Part shown: one piece after another, positions 39,055 to 51,805 of the stretch
Layout: each line of letters starts with the position of its first letter
Position numbering within the stretch: position 1 is the first letter of the stretch
Origin: Prado023 sp963747335
GTDB lineage: Bacteria; Actinomycetota; Actinomycetes; S36-B12; CAIYMF01
NCBI GenBank assembly: GCA_963747335.1
Contig: CAVVEV010000012.1
Coordinates: 310,001 to 374,000 of the forward strand
Reading direction: 5' to 3'
DNA length: 64,000 nucleotides
Position numbers and translations under genes: made by a program
The notes under the pieces: generated by a model
What the model was told of the DNA's origin: nothing
The model's input: only the letters and a program-made list of their open reading frames with translations
Databases searched by the model: none

Positions 39055-40389
39055 TCACGCCCCGTCGGCCTCGGCCCCCGCCGGGGGGATCGGCTCGACG
39101 GGGACGATCCCGGGCGTGACCCGCAGCCGCGAGATCCGGCGCCCATCGAGTTCGATCACCTCGAAGCCGGCACCGGCGCCCCGCAACTCGTCACCGATCG
39201 CCGGCAACCGCCCGAGCTGGGCGACGAACCATCCGGCCACGGTCTCGTAGGGGCCATCGGGCAGCACGACCCCGGACTCCTCCTCGAAGTCCTCGAGGTT
39301 GAGCAGCCCGTCGACCTCGAAGGGTGCACCGGTGCGCAGGGCATGGGTCTGGGAGTCGCCCGTCTGGTCGTACTCGTCGTGGATGTCGCCGACGAGCTCC
39401 TCGACGAGGTCCTCGAGGGTCACGATCCCCGCGGTGCCGCCGTACTCGTCGGCGACGACCGCGAGGTGGTGGCCCCCGCGGCGCATCTCGGTCAGGGCCG
39501 GGATGACCTGCTTGCTGCCCGGGAAGAACGCGACCTCGCGGGCCAGGTCCTCCAGGCGCACGGACCGGTCGACCATCGACGGGGTGAGGATGTCGCGGAC
39601 ATGGACGAACCCGAGGACGTCGTCGGGGGAGTCGCCGATCACCGGGTAGCGCGAGTGCGGCATCTGGGAGACCAGGGACGCGGCCCGGAAGGCCGGCAGC
39701 GAGGCGTCCAGGAACGCGACCTCGGTGCGCGGGATCATCACCTCGCGGAGCTCGGTGTCCCCGGCGTCGAAGACGTCGTCGATGAGCTCGCGCTCCTCGG
39801 CGGTCAGGTCGGTGTGCGCGGCCACCATCCCCCGCAGCTCCTCGCCGGTGATGGCCTCCCGGGCGCTGGACGGGTCAAGCCCGACGATCCGCACGATCGC
39901 ATTGGTGGAGACCGACAGCAGCCACACGAACGGCCTCGAGATCCGAGCGATCACGTCCAGTGGGATGGCCACGACCAGGGCAAGGGACTCGGCCTTGGCC
40001 AGGGCCAGCCGCTTGGGGACGAGCTCACCCAGCACGAGCGAGAGGTAGGCGATCACCAGGGTGCTGCCGATGAAGGCAGTCGTCTCCGCCAGGCCCTCGG
40101 GCAGGCCCGCGGAGACCAGCCACGGGGTCACGATCGGAACGATGCGCGAGGCGCCGAACCCGGCTGAGATGAACCCTGCCAGGGTGACGCCGATCTGGAC
40201 CGAGGCCAGGAAGCGGTTGGGGTTGTCCATGAGCGCCCGGAGTCGGGGCCCACGCCGAGCGTCGGCCTCGACCAGCCGGTTGATCTGCGACTCACGAAGC
40301 GAGACGAGCGCCACCTCCGACGCCGCGAAGAATCCCCCGATCAACGTGAAGACCAGGATGATCGCGAAGGTCCAGCCCAACTCGTCCAC
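39055..40389 (-). CDS. CNNM/CBS-domain membrane protein (CorC/hemolysin family)
   Basis: A 444-residue protein with an N-terminal CNNM (DUF21) domain of four hydrophobic segments (GWTFAIILVFTLIGGFFAASEVALVSLRESQINRL), two CBS domains (VMIPRTEVAFLDAS..., VVADEYGGTAGIVTLEDLVEELVGDIHDE) and a C-terminal CorC_HlyC FAD-like domain (VDGLLNLEDFEEESG). Relatives mediate magnesium or cobalt efflux. A GTG start at 40389 is used; TACATT lies 10 bases upstream. Divergent from the next gene. Confidence 0.93.
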   Translation of the reverse strand: MDELGWTFAIILVFTLIGGFFAASEVALVSLRESQINRLVEADARRGPRLRALMDNPNRFLASVQIGVTLAGFISAGFGASRIVPIVTPWLVSAGLPEGLAETTAFIGSTLVIAYLSLVLGELVPKRLALAKAESLALVVAIPLDVIARISRPFVWLLSVSTNAIVRIVGLDPSSAREAITGEELRGMVAAHTDLTAEERELIDDVFDAGDTELREVMIPRTEVAFLDASLPAFRAASLVSQMPHSRYPVIGDSPDDVLGFVHVRDILTPSMVDRSVRLEDLAREVAFFPGSKQVIPALTEMRRGGHHLAVVADEYGGTAGIVTLEDLVEELVGDIHDEYDQTGDSQTHALRTGAPFEVDGLLNLEDFEEESGVVLPDGPYETVAGWFVAQLGRLPAIGDELRGAGAGFEVIELDGRRISRLRVTPGIVPVEPIPPAGAEADGA

Positions 40390-40524
40390 AGTGGTGGGAA
40401 ATGTAGCGCACGCTCCCCACCTGGGGCCGCGGAACGGCGCACCCCCGTACAGGGGCCTGGTTCAGGGGGCGGGCGGCTCGGATCGGATTCACGCCGAGCT
40501 GGGGACACCGCGTACCGTTGTTCC

Positions 40525-41799
40525 ATGAGTGCGCAGAAGCCGAGCGAGATCCCCGCTGAGCCGGGCCGGACGCGACGGACCTCCCCGAGTCCAGCGGCCG
40601 GGGACTCAGGAGGCTCGACCCCGGTCGGCACGGCCAAGAGCAGCACAGCGAAGCGCGGCACGGCCAAGCGCAGCACGGCCAAGACCAGCTCGGCCAAGAC
40701 CAGCTCGGCCAAGACCAGCACAGCCACGGGCGGCACCACCAAGGGCGAATCAGCCCGCAGCAGCTCAGCCAGGGGCAGCGCGACACGCTCGACGCCGGGA
40801 CGGACGGCAGGTGGATCCACCCGTTCCGCGGCCACCACGGAGCCCTCGGAGCCCTCGGAGCCCTCGGCACCCAGCCCTGCCAGCTCCGAGCCAACGGCGA
40901 CGACCGACGCAATGTCCCCCACCACGACCAGGCGCTCGGCACGGGGAACCCGCACCGACGGCTCACGGCCACCGGCACCCGCCGCCAGCACCCTGTCGAG
41001 CCCCGCGGAGCATGAACCTGCCACGACCCGGGCCTCGGTCCGGCGGACCGGAACGAGCCGGACCGCCACGAGCCGTGCGGCTCGCCGCGCGACGCAGGAG
41101 CGACCCGCCCCGACTCCGCGGCCGGCCGGCCACTCAGCCGTCGCGGCCCTGCTCGCCGACTACCCCGCCGCACCCGCACCGGCGGTGCCCACTGCTCAGC
41201 TGCCGATCGACGGAACACCCGTACCGGCCGCGCACGCCCCGCGAACCGCCACCACGTTGACCACCCGCCCGGTGTACCCGCCGGCCGAGGACGTTGCCCT
41301 CGGCGTCCTCTCGGTGCTGGCCGATCGGGCCTGGCGCGCCGGATCCTGGGGCATCGCGATGGCCACCGGGATCACGATGCGGGCGGCTGACGTCATCCGC
41401 GCCGTCTCCCCGACCTTCGCCACCGAGCTCGCGGACGCGCGCCTGGCTGCGCTGGCCGAGCGGGGCCGGGCCGTGCGCGAGGAGCGCTCCGAGGCGATGG
41501 GGGCGGTCGTGACCAACGCGATCACGACCGCGGCGACCAGTGATGCGATGCGCCAGATGTCGGTGGCGGCGATCGAGGAGGCCACAGACGACGTGCTCGC
41601 GGTGGTGCTGCCCGCCATGCTGGAGGCGGTCACCGAGCTCGAGACGCAGGAGAAGCTCGACGAGCTGATGGCCGGCCTGCTGCTGCGCCAGCTGCCGAGT
41701 GCCCTGGAGAAGACCCTGCCCGGGGTGATGATGCGCACGGCCACCAAGCCCGCCGCTGGACTGAACGCCTTCCTCAGCGGAGTCCTGCCGAAGGGCTGA
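40525..41799 (+). CDS. Unknown protein with histone-tail-like Ser/Thr-Ala-Lys repeats
   Basis: A 424-residue protein I do not recognise. Residues 35-70 are five-residue repeats of the type (S/T)-x-A-K (TAKSSTAKRGTAKRSTAK), like histone H1 or bacterial HupB/KU tails; residues 70-215 are disordered, Ser/Thr/Pro/Arg rich. The C-terminal 180 residues (PVYPPAEDVALGVLSVLADRAWRAGSWG... to FLSGVLPKG) are helical, Ala rich and amphipathic, reminiscent of phasin-like or membrane-associated helices, but unassigned. The ATG is 6 bases after TACCGT (40513-40518), probably leaderless. Exonuclease III follows 56 bases downstream on the same strand, hinting at a DNA-related role. Confidence 0.7.
   Translation: MSAQKPSEIPAEPGRTRRTSPSPAAGDSGGSTPVGTAKSSTAKRGTAKRSTAKTSSAKTSSAKTSTATGGTTKGESARSSSARGSATRSTPGRTAGGSTRSAATTEPSEPSEPSAPSPASSEPTATTDAMSPTTTRRSARGTRTDGSRPPAPAASTLSSPAEHEPATTRASVRRTGTSRTATSRAARRATQERPAPTPRPAGHSAVAALLADYPAAPAPAVPTAQLPIDGTPVPAAHAPRTATTLTTRPVYPPAEDVALGVLSVLADRAWRAGSWGIAMATGITMRAADVIRAVSPTFATELADARLAALAERGRAVREERSEAMGAVVTNAITTAATSDAMRQMSVAAIEEATDDVLAVVLPAMLEAVTELETQEKLDELMAGLLLRQLPSALEKTLPGVMMRTATKPAAGLNAFLSGVLPKG
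40629..40733 (+). repeat. Seven 15-base coding repeats
   Basis: Seven tandem units of about 15 bases with consensus CACGGCCAAGACCAG encode the (S/T)-x-A-K repeats of the unknown protein. Units 4 to 6 are nearly identical, so copy number may vary by slippage. Confidence 0.8.
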
Positions 41800-41855
41800 C
41801 GCCAGCCCGGGGCCGCTCGCCCAGTGTGCCGACGCCCACGGGATAATCACGACCT

Positions 41856-42671
41856 GTGTCCCTGAACGTGGTGACGGTGAACGTCAACGGCATCCGGGCT
41901 GCCCTGCGTCGTGGCGGACTGGACTGGCTGGCCAGCTGCGGGGCCGACATCCTGTGCCTCCAGGAGGTCCGCGCCACCCCCGAGCAGGTGGACGAGGCCC
42001 TCGGGGCGGCCGGGCTCGGCAGCTGGCACCTTGTGCTGGCTCCAGGAGCCCGGAACGGGCACGCTGGCGTGGCACTGCTGTCGCGGACCCCCCTGACCGA
42101 CGTCATCCGCGGCGTGGGCGGTCCCGAGTTCGTTGACCAGGGCCGGTGGATCGAGGCGGTTGTCCAGGATCCCGCCGGTGGCGCGCCGGTACGGGTCGCC
42201 AGCGTCTACGTGCACACCGGTGAGGCCGAGGGCCCGCGGGCGCAGGAGAAGGATCGTTTGCTCGCTGCGATGGGGGCGTGGATGGCGGACCGGGCCGGCG
42301 AGGCGGCGCTGGTGTGCGGCGACCTGAACGTCGCCCACACCCAGCACGACATCAAGAACTGGCGCGGGAACCGGGGGAAGGCGGGGTTCCTGGAGTCCGA
42401 GCGCGCCCATCTGGACCGCTGGTACGGCGCACCCCCCGACGGCCTCGGCTGGGTGGATCTCGGTCGACGGTTCGGCGGCGACGGTCCGGGGCCCTACACC
42501 TGGTGGTCGTGGCGGGGTCGCGGGTTCGACACCGACGGCGGATGGCGGATCGACGCCGTGCTCGCGTCGCCAGCGATGGCCGACCGCGCAACCGGCGTCC
42601 AGGTACACAAGGCCCCCACCTACGCGGAGCGCTGGAGCGACCACGCCGCGGTCTCCGCCACGTTCACCTGA
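41856..42671 (+). CDS. xth: Exodeoxyribonuclease III
   Basis: A 271-residue endonuclease/exonuclease/phosphatase-fold AP endonuclease for base-excision repair. Motifs: VNVNGIRA (Asn), LQEVR (metal-binding Glu), RNGHAGVALLSR, GDLNVAH and the terminal SDHAAVSATF (Asp-His pair). The GTG start at 41856 has GATAAT 8 bases upstream and no Shine-Dalgarno site. It lies close behind the Ser/Thr-Ala-Lys repeat gene and is convergent with icd. Confidence 0.95.
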   Translation: MSLNVVTVNVNGIRAALRRGGLDWLASCGADILCLQEVRATPEQVDEALGAAGLGSWHLVLAPGARNGHAGVALLSRTPLTDVIRGVGGPEFVDQGRWIEAVVQDPAGGAPVRVASVYVHTGEAEGPRAQEKDRLLAAMGAWMADRAGEAALVCGDLNVAHTQHDIKNWRGNRGKAGFLESERAHLDRWYGAPPDGLGWVDLGRRFGGDGPGPYTWWSWRGRGFDTDGGWRIDAVLASPAMADRATGVQVHKAPTYAERWSDHAAVSATFT

Positions 42672-42697
42672 GCTGGGGTGCGGCCGCCGCTGCTGAG

Positions 42698-42748
42698 CGT
42701 TGTGCTGTCGATTCCGACCATCAGATCGTCGGAATCGACAGCACGACG
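42698..42748. terminator. 21-base-pair hairpin between xth and icd
   Basis: Arms 42698-42718 and 42728-42748 are complementary over 21 positions with one G-T pair, around a 9-base loop; the arms share CTGTCGATTCCGAC. It ends four bases before the icd stop and can serve both convergent genes. No U-tract. Confidence 0.8.
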
Positions 42749-42752
42749 CCAC

Positions 42753-44966
<2,214 letters not shown>

Positions 44967-45099
44967 GGTAGGACGTCCTCGCGTCGGCGGATCGATGTCC
45001 CGATGACCCTAGCGGGAAGCGCCGGCACGAGAGCGGGCCGGGTTGTCGTTGCCCCCGCGCGGCGCTGCCCACCACTCCGGGCGGGGCGGCGATCGCGGG

Positions 45100-46329
45100 C
45101 TATGTCCTGTCCGGGTGCGCGGCCCGCGCCAGGCGGTCTCGGACGGCGAGCGCCAAAGGTCCAGCCGTGGCTTCCGGAAGCACGGCGACGACCACGTCCA
45201 CCTGCAGCGTGTCAGCCTGGCGCAGGGCGGCGTACAGACCGCGTGCGAACTCCTCGACATCGGTGGGCGCCGCAAGCCTGGTCCAGCCGTCGGGAGTATC
45301 CACGTCAGCGGCGGCCACAAGGCCGATCGAAGCGTCCGATCCAGGGCCAGGTCCCACGATCCGTTCAGGGTCGGGACCTTGTCGAGGGGCCGTCGTGAAT
45401 GGATCACTGTCCGGGGGCACGGAACCCTGTCCGACGAGCGCCGCGAGGTTGTCCGGTGCCGCGCGGCTGGGCTCCACGAGGAGGACCGGGGCGGCCGGGG
45501 CGTAGTGCGACTCGAGGGTCCCAGGCGCGCGGACGACGCTGCCGTCGTCGTCGCTGCCAGGCAGCGCGCGGACGGCACCGGCCGCAGCAGACACCTCGCC
45601 GGCCCCGGAGCAGTCCCCCACCGCACCGTCCGCGCCCTCCGCGCCGATCCCCATGCCTGCCAGGGCGGCGTCGATCTGCTCCTGGCCGATCGCACCGAGT
45701 CGCAGGATCCGCGGCGGGCTCACGGTGCAGTCGACGATCGTGGACTCCACGCCGATGGTGCACGGACCGCCGTCCAGCACCAGGTCCCTCGAGGGGTCCA
45801 TCGACGACCCGAGCTCGGACAGCACATCGCCGGCACGCGTGGGGCTGACCCGTCCGAACCGGTTGCCGCTGGGAGCAGCCACCCCACGCGACGGATCTCC
45901 CGAGAGTCGCGCCAGCGCCTCGAGGCAGGCCCGGGCCACCGGGTGGTCCGGGCAGCGCAGGGCCACAGTGTCCTGACCCCCGGTGATGAAGTCCCGCGCA
46001 CGATCACTGCGCGCCACGACCACCGTCAGGGCGCCCGGCCAGAAGCGCGCGGCCAGCCGTTCGGCTGTCGCGTTGGGGCCCGCCGACCAGCCGGCCAGCG
46101 CCTGCGGCCCCTGCACGTGCACGATCAGCGGATGGTCGGCCGGGCGACCCTTCACCTCGTAGATCCGGGCCACCGCCCCGGCGTCCTGGGCGTCGGCAGA
46201 CAGCCCATAGACAGTCTCGGTCGGCAGCCCGACCAGCCCGCCGGCGAGCCACGCGCGAGCGGCCCGATCCGCCACCCCGTCAACGACGACCCCCGCGTCG
46301 TCTAGCCCGGGCAGAAGGTGAAGGTCCAC
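45100..46329 (-). CDS. tsaC: Threonylcarbamoyl-AMP synthase (Sua5/TsaC, two-domain)
   Basis: About 409 residues. The YrdC/TsaC domain (residues 15-215) has GLPTETVYGL, KGRPADHPL, RFWPGALTVV and APSGNRFGRVSPT, and makes threonylcarbamoyl-AMP for t6A at position 37 of ANN-decoding tRNAs. A Sua5 C-terminal domain follows (PGTLESHYAPAAPVLLVEP), separated by an acidic low-complexity linker (GAEGADGAVGDCSGAGEVSAAAGAVRALPGSDDDG). Two GTG codons are adjacent; the second (46329) is exactly 6 bases after TAGGAT (46336-46341), so I place a leaderless start there. Confidence 0.9.
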   Translation of the reverse strand: MDLHLLPGLDDAGVVVDGVADRAARAWLAGGLVGLPTETVYGLSADAQDAGAVARIYEVKGRPADHPLIVHVQGPQALAGWSAGPNATAERLAARFWPGALTVVVARSDRARDFITGGQDTVALRCPDHPVARACLEALARLSGDPSRGVAAPSGNRFGRVSPTRAGDVLSELGSSMDPSRDLVLDGGPCTIGVESTIVDCTVSPPRILRLGAIGQEQIDAALAGMGIGAEGADGAVGDCSGAGEVSAAAGAVRALPGSDDDGSVVRAPGTLESHYAPAAPVLLVEPSRAAPDNLAALVGQGSVPPDSDPFTTAPRQGPDPERIVGPGPGSDASIGLVAAADVDTPDGWTRLAAPTDVEEFARGLYAALRQADTLQVDVVVAVLPEATAGPLALAVRDRLARAAHPDRT

Positions 46330-46390
46330 CACCGAATCCTACGGTCGCCACCCACGCGGGACCGGCCGCCCGTCATCCTGGTGGATCCAA

Positions 46391-46417
46391 GTATCGGGCC
46401 GATCGTGGGCCCGATAC
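46391..46417 (-). terminator. Inverted repeat in the secA-tsaC gap
   Basis: GTATCGGGCC and GGCCCGATAC form a perfect 10-base-pair stem with a 7-base loop. It is 209 bases after the secA stop and 50 bases before the tsaC -10 box, so it may end secA transcription. The remaining gene-free bases (46330-46625) show nothing else clear. Confidence 0.5.
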
Positions 46418-46625
46418 CCGGAGGAAACCCCACCTGGCGCCCGAAACCTGGATCACGTCGCGATCGCGGTCGAGACCGGGCCGGGGGCCTCATCGGCGTT
46501 CGCTCGCGCGTCGATGTCACTACGTTCCGGGGCCCCACTCGGCCGGCTCCCCGAGAGTGTCGTCGCCGACCGGGCGGGGCTTGACCGGACCACCCCGGAT
46601 GGCCCAACCCGCTCGGCTCCCCGCG

Positions 46626-49559
<2,934 letters not shown>

Positions 49560-49706
49560 GCGGGCCCCTCTCGCAACTCGGGTGCACGGTCCCCCACGCA
49601 GTGATGCGCAGGGCTCATAGGTCCCCCATCGTAGTCGGACCCGCGCCGGCGGCGACCCCTCTCGGTCCCGGAGCCGGGCTCCGCCCGGCAGGGCGAGGTC
49701 CCGTGC

Positions 49707-50354
49707 TCACTCGGGCAGGTCCACCAGGCCCCTGCGCAGTCCCGTGGAGACCGCGTCCGTCCGGTTGGCCACCCCGAGCTTGCGCATCACGGAGTGCACG
49801 TGGTTGCGCACCGTGTGCTCGCTGATGGCCAGCCGCTGGGCGATCTGGGCGTTCGTGGCCCCTGTGGTGAGGCCACGGAGGACCTCCAGCTCCCTGCGGC
49901 TCAGCTCGGGGGGACGCTCGCCGGACACCTCCGAGAGCAGCTCACCGCGCAGCACACCTGCCAGGGGAGCGGCCACCCAGTTCTGCCCGCCCAGCGCCGC
50001 AGACACGGCTGCCACCAGCTCCTCGGGGGCGCACCTGCGGTGCACCAGGGCCAGGGCCCCGGACTCCATCGCCTCGACCATCCCCACCGACTGTGCCCGC
50101 CGGACCATCATGACCACGGCGACGTCGGGGGCGATCTCGGCCAGGGCAACAGCCACGTCCGTTCCGTACGGGCGCACCCCGAGGCCGGAATCGATGACGA
50201 CCGCCCCGGCGCGTGCGGCAGGAACCCTGGTGACCCACGCCCCGACCTCCGGGACACGCATCGCAAGGTCCATGGTGACGGCGTCGTACCCGGCCGCACC
50301 CAGGATGCCCACGACCCCGGCGGCGAAGATCGGCTCGGAGTCCACCACCAGCAC
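49707..50354 (-). CDS. NarL/LuxR-type regulator with degenerate receiver
   Basis: A response-regulator-like protein with an N-terminal receiver and a C-terminal LuxR helix-turn-helix (LSRRELEVLRGLTTGATNAQIAQRLAISEHTVRNHVHSVMRKLGVANRTDAV). The receiver keeps an Asp at the phosphorylation position (VVIDSGLG), but the acid pair is reduced (VVDSEP), the Thr/Ser switch is replaced (VVMMVRR) and the conserved Lys is missing (ALVHRRCAPEEL). It is therefore probably not controlled by normal phosphorylation. No histidine kinase is adjacent. The start is uncertain: GTG 50354 gives 215 residues, while a GTG at 50474 would overlap hpf. Confidence 0.8.
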   Translation of the reverse strand: MLVVDSEPIFAAGVVGILGAAGYDAVTMDLAMRVPEVGAWVTRVPAARAGAVVIDSGLGVRPYGTDVAVALAEIAPDVAVVMMVRRAQSVGMVEAMESGALALVHRRCAPEELVAAVSAALGGQNWVAAPLAGVLRGELLSEVSGERPPELSRRELEVLRGLTTGATNAQIAQRLAISEHTVRNHVHSVMRKLGVANRTDAVSTGLRRGLVDLPE

Positions 50355-50424
50355 CCGCGGGGGAGCCCCAGCCCCGGGGGACCGCGCCGATCCCCGGCCT
50401 GGGCGTCCGTCCCTGCCGAACGGC

Positions 50425-51024
50425 CTAGCCGTCGGTCCCGCCCTCCAGCCGAAGCAGTCCGTAGTTGTACCCACGGCGGTGGTAGACCACGGACGGTGCC
50501 CCGGAGTCGCTGTCGCGGAACAGGTAGAAGTCGTGGCCGACGAGCTCGAGGGACTCCACGGCCTGGGCGACGGTCATCGGCTGTGCGACGTGCTCCTTGA
50601 GGCGGACCACGATCGGGCCCTCCTCCCACACGGTCCCGTCGTCAGGCTCGGCCTCCACGGTCGGCTCGATGGCGTCGGGGGCGATCTGCGCGGCGGGCAC
50701 GACCACCACCTTCTCCGCCCGCCGGTTGCGCTTGCGGTCCGCGGCCCGGCGCAGCCGTTCCTCCAGCCGCGCGAGGGCGATGTCGGTGGCCGCGTACTTG
50801 TCCGGGGCGTGGGCCTCCGCGCGAACGACCGGACCCGTCCCACGACACGTCAGCTCCACCTCGTAGGCACGATCGGCCTGCCGGGGGTTGGGCTCGTAGG
50901 ACACCTCGACGTCGACATGGGCGATGGGCAGACCGAACCGGTCGACCTTGCCCACCTTGCCCGCGACATGCTCACGGAACCGATCCGACACATCGAGGTG
51001 ACGACCCCTGACGACGATGTCCAC
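50425..51024 (-). CDS. hpf: Ribosome hibernation-promoting factor, long form
   Basis: A 199-residue long HPF. Residues 1-105 form the RaiA/HPF ribosome-binding domain (VDIVVRGRHLDVSDRFREHVAGKVGKVDRF); the C-terminal domain (GPIVVRLKEHVAQPMTVAQAVESLELVGHDFYLFRDSDSGAPSVVYHRRGYNYGLLRL) drives 100S ribosome dimerisation. The GTG at 51024 is chosen since GGAGG precedes it by four bases. It follows comF by 70 bases, as in many actinobacteria. Confidence 0.95.
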   Translation of the reverse strand: MDIVVRGRHLDVSDRFREHVAGKVGKVDRFGLPIAHVDVEVSYEPNPRQADRAYEVELTCRGTGPVVRAEAHAPDKYAATDIALARLEERLRRAADRKRNRRAEKVVVVPAAQIAPDAIEPTVEAEPDDGTVWEEGPIVVRLKEHVAQPMTVAQAVESLELVGHDFYLFRDSDSGAPSVVYHRRGYNYGLLRLEGGTDG

Positions 51025-51094
51025 GTGCCCTCCGAGGAGTTGGCTGACGCGCTCGGCACGCCAGCGTGGTGGTTGCGCTCCGACACCCACAACG

Positions 51095-51805
51095 CTAGTC
51101 GGGACGGGTCCCCGACGCGAGGTGCCGGGGTCCGGGCGACCACGTGACGGTCGCCGCGCACGACACGGTGCGACCGGTCACCTCCACGGCCCGCACTGCC
51201 TCGGCGACGGTGGCCCCGGTCGTCGTCACGTCGTCGACGACCACGATCACCCCCGGTGGCAGGTCGAGCGCGCGCAGCGAGCCCGCGACGTTCGCCGTCC
51301 TCTGTCCGCGCGTCAACCCGACCTGGTCGCGCGTGGCGCGCACGTGCTCCAGACCCGGGCAGCGGTGGGCCGGGATCCCAGCTCCCCGCAGCACCCGGGC
51401 GGCCCCGCCGGCCAGGACGGCCATGTGATCCGCCCCGCGTGCCCGGACCGCGCTGCGCCGGGTGGGCACGGGGACCACCCACACGGGGACGCCGACCGGG
51501 TGCGGCGCCTCGGCCAGCGCATCGTGGACCGCGACGGCCAGCAACGAGGCCAGGGGACGGTTGAGCCTGCGGACCTGCTCGTCCTTGAAGGCGACGACCG
51601 CACGCCCCGCCGGCCCGGCATGCTCGCAGGCCGCGCGGCAGGGCACCGGACCCGGAACGCGCAGGGTCCTGCCCGAGCACACCCGCGCGCACGCCGAGCA
51701 CCAGACCAGGCCGGGGGCCCCGCAGCCGGCGCACTGCTGGGGGACCACCAGGTCCAGCGCCGCCTGCGTGGCCTGCGACCACCACGACCGGGCGGGCGTG
51801 CTCAT
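51095..51805 (-). CDS. ComF family phosphoribosyltransferase-like protein
   Basis: A 236-residue ComF/GntX-type protein. A four-cysteine zinc finger (CAGCGAPGLVWCSAC) opens the protein and a type I PRTase domain follows, with the PRPP loop VIVVVDDVTTTGAT. ComF proteins assist DNA uptake in competent bacteria, but many carriers are not known to be competent. The ATG at 51805 overlaps the lpqB stop (ATGA), so it belongs to the mtrA-mtrB-lpqB transcript. Confidence 0.9.
   Translation of the reverse strand: MSTPARSWWSQATQAALDLVVPQQCAGCGAPGLVWCSACARVCSGRTLRVPGPVPCRAACEHAGPAGRAVVAFKDEQVRRLNRPLASLLAVAVHDALAEAPHPVGVPVWVVPVPTRRSAVRARGADHMAVLAGGAARVLRGAGIPAHRCPGLEHVRATRDQVGLTRGQRTANVAGSLRALDLPPGVIVVVDDVTTTGATVAEAVRAVEVTGRTVSCAATVTWSPGPRHLASGTRPD

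Noticed and set aside
40629..40733. 15-base repeats considered as iteron or CRISPR
   Set aside because: They translate cleanly into (S/T)-x-A-K repeats and are inside a coding gene.
46430..46456. Possible intergenic repeat sharing GGCGCCCGA with 61521-61529
   Set aside because: The shared piece is about nine bases and G+C rich, which is not significant by eye.
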